NCBI GenBank assembly: GCA_017395065.1
Contig: JAFPWH010000007.1
Coordinates: forward strand, 1 to 54,256
Direction of reading: 5' to 3'
Origin: Clostridia bacterium
GTDB taxonomy: Bacteria; Bacillota; Clostridia; Christensenellales; Aristaeellaceae
Length of the DNA: 54,256 nucleotides
The position numbers and the translations under genes are program-made. Numbering within the stretch: position 1 is the stretch's first letter; each line of letters starts with the position of its first letter. Of this stretch, positions 44,780 through 51,153 are shown piece by piece. The notes under the pieces are model-generated. The model worked only from the letters and a program-made list of their open reading frames with translations. It was not told the origin of the DNA and searched no databases.

Positions 44780-44808
44780 ATTATACTATCTTCGTTCGGA
44801 TTATACAA
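44780..44808 (-). promoter_or_regulatory. Promoter of the LCP gene run
   Basis: TTGTAT (44808-44803) and TATAAT (44785-44780) with a 17-bp spacer. A second TATAAT lies partly within the -35 region, with no good -35 of its own. Confidence 0.7.
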
Positions 44809-44930
44809 GCGCAAAATGGTAAAGATGTAGATCGCCCCGAAATCGGGTCAATGCGGCCGGTTTCGCCGGCGGCTTTCCCGCTTTTGCCTCCCTTCCGCAA
44901 TTATTTACACATAAACCTGCGCCTGCACGG

Positions 44931-44959
44931 TTGACATTCGCCCATGATTAGTATATAAT
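44931..44959 (+). promoter_or_regulatory. feoAB promoter
   Basis: Perfect TTGACA at 44931-44936 and TATAAT at 44954-44959 with a 17-bp spacer. Confidence 0.92.
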
Positions 44960-44963
44960 AACT

Positions 44964-44981
44964 TTAGTTTTGTATAGCTAA
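44964..44981. promoter_or_regulatory. Candidate iron-regulator site downstream of the feo -10 box
   Basis: An inverted TTAG-N10-CTAA sequence over the expected transcription start. It resembles half-sites of DtxR/IdeR-type operators, but the centre is poorly symmetric. A Fur box was not found. Confidence 0.3.
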
Positions 44982-45006
44982 CTTATATTGACGGGAGGCG
45001 GTTTGT

Positions 45007-47340
45007 TTGACGCTTCGCAATCTGAAACCGGGACAGAGCGCGCGCATACTGTCCGTGGGCGGCGACGGCGCCCTGAGGCAGCACGTGCTGGACATGGGCG
45101 TACTGCCCGGCGCCCACGTCACGCTGGTCAAATACGCGCCCATGGGCGACCCCATGGAGCTGCGCATACACGGGTACGAGCTCACGCTGCGCTTAAAGGA
45201 CGCGGAGAGCATACAGGTGGAGCCCGCGCCGGCCGAAGAGCATTCGCCCGCCGAAAATCCTTTGCCGGACAAGACCGAGCACCCCGGTCTCGGCGAGGAG
45301 GGCAAATTCCATCCCAAGGGCAGCGGCAATCCCCTGCCGGACGGCACCGTGCTGACCTTCGCACTGGTGGGCAATCAGAACAGCGGAAAGACGACGCTGT
45401 TCAACCAGCTGACCGGCTCGAACCAGCACGTCGGCAATTTCCCCGGCGTGACCGTGGACAGAAAGGACGGCGTGATCCGCGGCCATAAGGACACGCTGAT
45501 CACCGACCTGCCCGGCATCTACTCCATGTCACCCTACTCGTCGGAGGAGTTGGTTTCGCGCTCCTTCGTGCTGAACGAAAAGCCCAAGGCCATCATCAAC
45601 ATCATCGACGTGACCAGCATCGAGCGGAGCCTGTACCTGACGATGCAGCTGCTCGAGACGGGCATCCCCATGGTGGTCGCGCTCAACATGATGGACGAGA
45701 TGACCGGTAACGGCGGCAGCGTGGATATCAACGCGCTGGAAATGATGCTGGGCGTGCCGGTCGTGCCGATCTCCGCCGCAAAAAATCAGGGCGTGGACGA
45801 ATTGGTAAAGCACGCGCTGCACGTGGCCAAATATCAGGAAGCGCCGCTCAAGCAGGATTTTTGCGACACGAACGATCACGGCGGGGCGGTGCACCGCTGC
45901 ATCCACGCGGTCGTCCATCTGATCGAGGATCACGCAAAGCAGGCGGACATCCCCCTGCGCTTTGCCGCGAGCAAGGTCATTGAGGGCGACAGCGAGATCA
46001 CGGAGCGGCTCTCCTTCGAGCAGAACGAAAAGGAGATGCTGGAGCACATCGTCTTGCAGATGGAATCGGAGCGCGGGCTCGACCGCAGCGCGGCCATGGC
46101 CGATATGCGCTTTGAATACATCTATAAGGTCTGCGACAGATGCGTAAGCAAGCCCTTAAAGAGCAAGGAGCGGCTGCGCAGCCAGAAGATAGACGGCATA
46201 CTGACCGGCAAATGGACCGCGATCCCGGTGTTTATCGCGATCATGGGACTGGTGTTCTATCTGACCTTCTCGCTGATCGGCCCGTTTTTGCAGGACCTTT
46301 TGCAGTCCGGGATCGACGCGCTGGCAGACGCCGTCAAAGCCGCGATGGAGAAGGGTGAGGTGAACGAGGTCATCAAATCCCTCGTGCTCAAGGGCATCTT
46401 CGAGGGCGTGGGCAGCGTGCTCAGCTTCCTGCCGATCATCGTGACGATGTTTTTCTTCCTTTCGCTGCTCGAAGACAGTGGCTACATCGCGCGCGTCGCG
46501 TTTTTCATGGACAAGCTGCTAAGAAAGCTTGGCCTCAGCGGCCGCAGCATCGTGCCGATGCTGATCGGTTTTGGCTGCACGGTGCCGGCCGTCATGTCCA
46601 CGCGCACGCTGCCCAGCGACAGGGACAGGCGCATGACCATACTGCTGACGCCCTTTATGTCCTGTACGGCGAAGCTGCCCATCTACAGCTTCTTCGTGCA
46701 CGAATTCTTCCCGGACGCCGGCTGGTGGATCATCACTTCGCTCTACCTGCTGGGTGTGGTGTTTGCCGTGCTCGTGTCTCTCCTGTTCAAAAAGACGCTG
46801 TTCAAGGGCGAAGCGGTGCCCTTCGTGATGGAGCTGCCAAACTACCGTCTGCCGGGCCTTAAAAACGTTTTGCACCTGTTGTGGCAGAAGGCGAAGGACT
46901 TTTTGCAGCGGGCGTTTTCGGTCATACTGGTCGCGACCGTCGTCATATGGCTGCTCAACAGCTTCGATTTCCGCTTCAACATCGTTTCGGACAACGCAGA
47001 TTCGATGATGGCCTCGATCGCCAACGTCATAAAGCCCATTTTCAAGCCCGCAGGCCTCGACGACTGGCGCATCGTGACTTCGCTGATCAGCGGCTTTATG
47101 GCAAAGGAGAGCGTCGTAAGCATCATGAGAGTGCTGTTCGGAAGCGAGCTTACGGTTTCCATCGGCTCCGTGACGGCGGCCTGCATGCTGGTATTCAGCC
47201 TGCTGTATACGCCCTGCGTCGCGGCCGTCGTGTCCATAAAGCGCGAGCTCGGCGCGAAGTGGGCGCTGTACCTTGTCCTGTGGCAGTGCGCGCTGGCCTG
47301 GCTTGCCGCCTGCATCGTAAGGCTGATCGCGCTGATCTGA
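45007..47340 (+). CDS. feoB: FeoA-FeoB fusion ferrous iron transporter
   Basis: A 777-residue fusion of FeoA and FeoB. Residues 1-73 are an SH3-like FeoA domain, 74-113 a Pro/Glu-rich linker, and 114 onward FeoB. The G-domain has G1 GNQNSGKTT (about 122-130), VGNFPGVTVD (switch/G2), DLPGIYSM (G3) and NMMDEM (G4). The membrane part has two Gate motifs, including MLIGFGCTVPAVMSTRT. It imports Fe(II) in anaerobic conditions. The start is a TTG at 45007 with GGGAGG 8 nt upstream; no ATG fits. A Cys-rich partner follows 12 bp downstream. Confidence 0.95.
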   Translation: MTLRNLKPGQSARILSVGGDGALRQHVLDMGVLPGAHVTLVKYAPMGDPMELRIHGYELTLRLKDAESIQVEPAPAEEHSPAENPLPDKTEHPGLGEEGKFHPKGSGNPLPDGTVLTFALVGNQNSGKTTLFNQLTGSNQHVGNFPGVTVDRKDGVIRGHKDTLITDLPGIYSMSPYSSEELVSRSFVLNEKPKAIINIIDVTSIERSLYLTMQLLETGIPMVVALNMMDEMTGNGGSVDINALEMMLGVPVVPISAAKNQGVDELVKHALHVAKYQEAPLKQDFCDTNDHGGAVHRCIHAVVHLIEDHAKQADIPLRFAASKVIEGDSEITERLSFEQNEKEMLEHIVLQMESERGLDRSAAMADMRFEYIYKVCDRCVSKPLKSKERLRSQKIDGILTGKWTAIPVFIAIMGLVFYLTFSLIGPFLQDLLQSGIDALADAVKAAMEKGEVNEVIKSLVLKGIFEGVGSVLSFLPIIVTMFFFLSLLEDSGYIARVAFFMDKLLRKLGLSGRSIVPMLIGFGCTVPAVMSTRTLPSDRDRRMTILLTPFMSCTAKLPIYSFFVHEFFPDAGWWIITSLYLLGVVFAVLVSLLFKKTLFKGEAVPFVMELPNYRLPGLKNVLHLLWQKAKDFLQRAFSVILVATVVIWLLNSFDFRFNIVSDNADSMMASIANVIKPIFKPAGLDDWRIVTSLISGFMAKESVVSIMRVLFGSELTVSIGSVTAACMLVFSLLYTPCVAAVVSIKRELGAKWALYLVLWQCALAWLAACIVRLIALI

Positions 47341-47352
47341 GGAGGAGAAAAT

Positions 47353-47514
47353 ATGAACGGTTGGGATATCGCCATCGTGCTGGGCATCGCGCTTGCGGCG
47401 GCAGCCACGTATTTTTGCATGCGCAGGAAGGGAAAAAGCTGCACGGGCTCGTGCTCCTGCTGCGCCAACGCCGCCTGCGCGGCCAAAGGAAAGGCCGGAA
47501 AGCTCCGGAAATGA
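47353..47514 (+). CDS. FeoB-associated Cys-rich membrane protein
   Basis: A 53-residue protein with an ATG at 47353 behind GGAGGAG. One transmembrane helix (residues 4-22) is followed by a basic turn and a cysteine cluster (CTGSCSCCANAAC, residues 30-42), then a Lys-rich tail. This is the pattern of the FeoB_associated family, found directly after feoB in many Bacillota. The role is not established; delivery or gating of iron on the cytoplasmic side is a fair guess. Confidence 0.88.
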   Translation: MNGWDIAIVLGIALAAAATYFCMRRKGKSCTGSCSCCANAACAAKGKAGKLRK

Positions 47515-47607
47515 ACGCCTTATGACACTTTCGTGAACGAAGCTCCAGAATACGGGCCGATCGTAAATCGACGGGCTGCAGCAAGATTTCAGCAGCCAGG
47601 GTAAAAT

Positions 47608-47631
47608 TCGGAGGGGCAGCCGCCCCTCCGA
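47608..47631. terminator. Terminator after the feo operon
   Basis: A perfect 10-bp stem TCGGAGGGGC/GCCCCTCCGA with a 4-nt loop, TTCTATTT after it on the plus strand and ATTTTA on the minus strand. The remaining bases up to 47731 contain one more small hairpin (AACCGG/CCGGTT) and no gene. Confidence 0.8.
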
Positions 47632-47731
47632 TTCTATTTAACAGAACCGGTTTTGCCGGTTTGAGGATGGATTTTTCATCGCACCGCACGTACCGGTCAG
47701 GGATACGGCGCCGCATCGATGATGCCGCGCG

Positions 47732-48265
47732 TCAGATATTGTTGTGGATATAATACAAGGTCAGCGTGTCCGTGTCGAACAGATAGACCGTGTAGTTCAC
47801 GTATTTTGCATAATCCCCGAAAAACTCCGGCGATCCTTCTTTTGTGTCGAGCAGCAGAAAGTCGCCGGCGCTTATGTAAGACAGGTCGAAATCGTACTCG
47901 TCCAGGCGGTTTTCCGTCCTCATCCACCTTTCGAAATCCTCAAAATACCCGACGACGTTTTCGATCTCGTCCTGTGTGATCTCATGGTACCTTGCGTCGC
48001 GCCGGAAGGCTTTGGCGGAGTCGTAGCGATATTTGCAGTAATCCGTGTAGTCCTGAAAACCGTTCGGGTCAAAATGCTCCTCCTTGGCGATATAGCCTGC
48101 AGGGATCGGCTTAAACATGGTGGACGTGTCTGCCGAGAGGAAAATGATCAGCAGCAGTATCCAGAAAGGAAAGCAGTAGCATCGCCCGCCGCGGCGAGCG
48201 GGGATCAGATCCGTCGCGCGCCGGAAAGGTCGGGCTCGTCTTTGCCGGAATCCCTTCACGCTCAC
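47732..48265 (-). CDS. Membrane-anchored hypothetical protein
   Basis: A 177-residue protein starting at a GTG (48265) that overlaps the stop of the HTH gene by 4 bases (GTGA); GGGGGG lies just upstream. A basic N-terminus (about 1-28, many Arg) is followed by one membrane helix (about 30-44, FPFWILLLIIFLS) and an acidic, Tyr/Asp/Phe-rich extracellular domain of about 130 residues. The N-terminal basic segment before the helix fits a type II membrane topology. No family recognised. It is the third gene of the DUF2975-HTH operon. Confidence 0.65.
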   Translation of the reverse strand: MSVKGFRQRRARPFRRATDLIPARRGGRCYCFPFWILLLIIFLSADTSTMFKPIPAGYIAKEEHFDPNGFQDYTDYCKYRYDSAKAFRRDARYHEITQDEIENVVGYFEDFERWMRTENRLDEYDFDLSYISAGDFLLLDTKEGSPEFFGDYAKYVNYTVYLFDTDTLTLYYIHNNI

Positions 48266-48480
48266 ACGCCCCCCTTTCTGTATTCCAGCAGGTCTCCCGG
48301 CTGGCAGTCAAGCGCTTCGCACAGGGCGGTCAGGGTGCTTATGCGGATCGCCCTGGCCTTGCCGGTTTTGAGGATGGACATGTTCGCCGGCGTGATGCCG
48401 ACCCGCTGGCTGAGTTCGTTTAAGCTCATCTTGCGCTTTGCGAGCATGACGTCGATATTGAAAATGATCTCGCCTTCCAT
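48262..48480 (-). CDS. YozG-like HTH regulator
   Basis: A 72-residue XRE/Cro-type helix-turn-helix protein (LSQRVGITPANMSILKTGK recognition region, CEALDCQPGDLLEY tail), the short type that pairs with DUF2975 membrane proteins in Bacillota. It starts 12 bp after the DUF2975 gene, with GGGGGAG as ribosome site. It probably represses its own operon by binding the palindromes at 49007-49020 and 49035-49051. Confidence 0.9.
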   Translation of the reverse strand: MEGEIIFNIDVMLAKRKMSLNELSQRVGITPANMSILKTGKARAIRISTLTALCEALDCQPGDLLEYRKGGV

Positions 48481-48492
48481 GCTCTCTCCCCC

Positions 48493-48972
48493 TCAGACCG
48501 TAAGGTCGCTTTCGTCCTGCAGCTTTGCCGCCTTGCGCACAAGATGGGAAAGGCAGGCCGCAGTGACCGTCACCGCGACGCCGACAAAGCAGATCAACAG
48601 GGACAAAAGCAGTATCCCGGGATGATTCATGTTCAGAAGCATGAAAACGATGTTGCCGGCGAAGAAGTACAGCGTATCCCCCGCGGCAAGCCGGGCGATG
48701 AAATGCAAAAGCCGGGCATTTTCAAGGGTAAAGGACCTGTCCTGCCCGATGTGCGCCGCGATTTTCCAGCCGAACACCAGCGCGGCATAGCAGGGAACGC
48801 CCGTCACCCACAAAAAGACGAGCCACGGCCAGCGCCAGGAAGCAAACTCCGGATAGCTTTCGGTCAGGGAACTGCCCCAGTCGGGAAGCACGTACAGATA
48901 GACGATCAGCCCGCAGACGCCCATGCCGGCGATGACGGACTTCAGGCACACAGACAATTTATGCTGATTCAT
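48493..48972 (-). CDS. DUF2975 membrane protein (YoaS-like)
   Basis: A 159-residue protein with four transmembrane helices (about 10-27, 47-66, 89-108 and 116-138) and a short charged tail, the DUF2975 pattern. The ATG at 48972 follows AGGAGGG; an extension upstream overlaps the promoter region. DUF2975 genes are regularly followed by a small HTH gene, as here. The pair may form a membrane-linked regulatory switch in which the membrane protein holds the regulator; this is inference. Confidence 0.88.
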   Translation of the reverse strand: MNQHKLSVCLKSVIAGMGVCGLIVYLYVLPDWGSSLTESYPEFASWRWPWLVFLWVTGVPCYAALVFGWKIAAHIGQDRSFTLENARLLHFIARLAAGDTLYFFAGNIVFMLLNMNHPGILLLSLLICFVGVAVTVTAACLSHLVRKAAKLQDESDLTV

Positions 48973-48998
48973 GGTATCCCTCCTTCTTTCTTGTCGGA

Positions 48999-49027
48999 AG
49001 TATACCACGATTAGCATCGTATGTCAA
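48999..49027 (-). promoter_or_regulatory. Promoter of the DUF2975-HTH operon
   Basis: Perfect TTGACA (49027-49022) and TATACT (49004-48999) with a 17-bp spacer that is almost filled by a palindrome. Confidence 0.9.
49007..49020. promoter_or_regulatory. Operator 1 of the DUF2975-HTH operon
   Basis: ACGAT-TAGC-ATCGT, a perfect inverted repeat lying between the -35 and -10 boxes. A protein bound here would block RNA polymerase. Confidence 0.75.
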
Positions 49028-49034
49028 TATGTTT

Positions 49035-49051
49035 TTATCGTTAATCGATAA
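49035..49051. promoter_or_regulatory. Operator 2 of the DUF2975-HTH operon
   Basis: TTATCG-TTAAT-CGATAA, arms perfectly inverted, just upstream of the -35 box. It shares the ATCG core with operator 1, and further AATCG half-sites follow to about 49070. Confidence 0.7.
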
Positions 49052-49088
49052 TTTTTAATCGTTTATTGATGTACCATTCCGTTTCGTT

Positions 49089-49303
49089 TCATTGGAACAG
49101 CTGACCCGGCAGCTTCTGTTTCACCTTCGGCGGAAACTGCCTGTCGAAGGCTTCCACGTCCTCGCCAAGGTCGTGATAGCGGATGCCGAATTCTCTCGCG
49201 TAGCGAAACCCGCTCTTTCCGTAAAAGCCGATGTTCCCTCAAGCAGCACCGGGTCAAAGCCCATTTCCGTCGCTTTTTCGATGGAGGAATGCGTACGGCC
49301 GTT
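49089..49303 (-). pseudogene. Decayed GNAT acetyltransferase gene (C-terminal fragment)
   Basis: Two minus-strand frames hold consecutive pieces of one GNAT C-terminus. The upstream piece (about 49237-49303) codes GRTHSSIEKATEMGFDPVLL; the downstream piece (49089-49236) codes FYGKSGFRYAREFGIRYHD and ends in LPGQLFQ-stop. A single missing base near 49236 separates them, as restoring it gives LLEGNIGFYGKSGF. A stop codon (49306-49304) cuts the frame upstream and the N-terminal half is missing. The 426 bp between the operator region and the transglutaminase gene contain nothing else. Confidence 0.65.
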
Positions 49304-49443
49304 TCAGATAAAGGCGGCCATGGCCGCGATCGACAGCTTAAGCCCCATCGCAAGCCGGTGCCTGTTCCGCAGTGCCCTTCCGAAACGGCTGAGGTATCCG
49401 TCGCATGCGTTACAGGGATCATGTCCTTCGTCTAAGTGCGCTG

Positions 49444-51015
49444 TTATTGTTCTACGGCACTTTCTGCCTCGAACGCGAGCCCCGCCTCGGCGGCGAAGCT
49501 TTGCGCCGCGCTGCCGGGGGTGCCCACGATCAGCGTGCCAATGCCGCAATCGAGGAGGGCGTCCGGGTCGATGTACGCCGCGCTTTCGGGAATGCGGATC
49601 TGTTTGAGCGCTCCGCATTCGGCGAAAGCGTATACCCCTATGCGCAGGCAGCCGTCCGGAATGTACACGGCTTCCACAGCCGTGCCCCGGAAGCTCAGGG
49701 CCGCGATCTCGCTTATTCCCGCCGGCAGGATCATGTCGTAATCGTACAGCGTCGGTTCATACAGTAAGCCGTATTCCAGCGCGCAGGCAAGCGCCGCCGT
49801 GCCGGGGCGGCAATGCACCGTGAGGCTTTCGCAGCCGTAGAACGCGTATGTTCCGATTGAAACTACGCTCTCCGGTATCGTGATATTGCGCAAATCCACG
49901 CATCCCGCGAACGCGTATTCTCCGATGGACGTGACGCCGTCTTCTATCACTGCACTGAGCATGTCCAGCGCTATGAACGGAGGCGGATTTGCATCGTCGT
50001 CGTAATTCCACATCGCGCCTGTGCCTTCGATCGTGAGCATACCTTCCGTGTAGGTCCAAACCAGCGCGTCGCCGCATTCGCCCGTCAGCGTCACCGGCGG
50101 CACGAAGTCGTCTTCAGACACGTTGTAATCGGGCAGAAAGTCGCTGTACGGGGTATGATCCGGAAAGTTGCCCGTGCCTTTCAAAAAGAACGCATATTCT
50201 GCACAGCCCGCGTCCCACGTGGCATCCAGGCAGTAATAGGTACCTTCGGTGCAAGCGATGTTCCAGGCGTGGTTGCCGCCCCCGCCCCAGCCGGTGATCA
50301 TGCGCGCGTCGACGCCTGCTTCGAGGGCAAGGCGGTAAAACAGCCCTGCATAGCCCTGGCATACCGCCGTTTTATTGATGAGCGCTGCATAGGCGGTGTA
50401 CTTGAGCAGGTAGGTTTCGTCGTTCAGGTGCGCTTTGTCGTAGCTGACGTTGGCAGTGATATAGTCGTAGATGGCAGAAATCTTTTGGTATTCGCTCTTG
50501 TCTTCGAGGTCCAGCGCGCTCAGCAGCAGGTCCACAGCCCCGTTCATTTCCCCTTCCTGCGCAAGGTCCGTATAGTACGTGATCGTCAGGGAAAACTCGT
50601 AGTGAATGCCGTCGCCGTCTTCAAAATAATTGTAGCCGCCTTGATACCCGCCGAAGACCCATCTGAGGTAATCTCCCTCGTCCGGTCCGCCCGTATGCGC
50701 AAACGCCGCCTCCAGAATGCTGCGCATCAGGGTCGCAGCAGCCGATTCCGAGCTCACGATGCGCAGGACGACGTTCTCGCTGCGCTGCTTCATGAGGCCC
50801 TTCAAGCAGACCGCGGCGTCCGAGACGCTTGCGTATTCCTCCGTGCTTTCGTTTGCGCAGGCGCCGCGAAGCGTCTCGGGCGGCCTGTAGGGCTTCAGCA
50901 CGACGTCGGGATACAGCGGATTTCTGAATTCCAGATAGTTTTCCCCGTCCCCGGCCAGCGCCGAAAAGGCAGCCGCAATCAGCAGCGCAAGCAGCGCGCA
51001 GAGCAGTTTTTTCAT
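49444..51015 (-). CDS. Secreted transglutaminase-like protein with BspA-type LRR domain
   Basis: A 523-residue exported protein. A signal peptide (residues 1-21) is followed by a transglutaminase-like domain (about 170-275) with a full catalytic triad: Cys219 (AVCQGYAGL), His249 (GGNHAWNI) and Asp264 (YCLDATWD). The C-terminal part (about 345-515) holds LRR_5/BspA-type repeats (SIGEYAFAGCVDLRNITIPE and relatives). No sortase motif or anchor is visible. Transglutaminase-LRR proteins of gut Clostridia are thought to act on surface or host proteins, but the substrate is unknown. It has a GGAGA ribosome site and lies downstream of the Ig-repeat protein, with a terminator between. Confidence 0.88.
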   Translation of the reverse strand: MKKLLCALLALLIAAAFSALAGDGENYLEFRNPLYPDVVLKPYRPPETLRGACANESTEEYASVSDAAVCLKGLMKQRSENVVLRIVSSESAAATLMRSILEAAFAHTGGPDEGDYLRWVFGGYQGGYNYFEDGDGIHYEFSLTITYYTDLAQEGEMNGAVDLLLSALDLEDKSEYQKISAIYDYITANVSYDKAHLNDETYLLKYTAYAALINKTAVCQGYAGLFYRLALEAGVDARMITGWGGGGNHAWNIACTEGTYYCLDATWDAGCAEYAFFLKGTGNFPDHTPYSDFLPDYNVSEDDFVPPVTLTGECGDALVWTYTEGMLTIEGTGAMWNYDDDANPPPFIALDMLSAVIEDGVTSIGEYAFAGCVDLRNITIPESVVSIGTYAFYGCESLTVHCRPGTAALACALEYGLLYEPTLYDYDMILPAGISEIAALSFRGTAVEAVYIPDGCLRIGVYAFAECGALKQIRIPESAAYIDPDALLDCGIGTLIVGTPGSAAQSFAAEAGLAFEAESAVEQ

Positions 51016-51085
51016 TTATGTCTCCGTTTTCCCGATCCGGGAAAAGTCTTCCCGTCGTTTTTTTCTTGTGTACAGATAAAAGATC

Positions 51086-51112
51086 GCCGCTGCAACATTT
51101 CGTCGCAGCGGC
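51086..51112 (-). terminator. Terminator after the Ig-repeat gene
   Basis: GCCGCTGC/GCAGCGGC stem with an 11-nt loop followed on the minus strand by TCTTTT. A further hairpin (TTTTCCCG/CGGGAAAA) at about 51033-51052 lies in the leader of the next gene. Confidence 0.7.
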
Positions 51113-51153
51113 ACCTCGCATACCGCATGATACTGCGGATCTGCTCGTTTGTT

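Noticed and set aside
44840-44900. Hairpins (CCCGA/TCGGG and GCCGG/CCGGC) in the LCP-feo spacer as a riboswitch
   Set aside because: They lie upstream of the feo -35 box and upstream of the LCP promoter, so they are in neither transcript.
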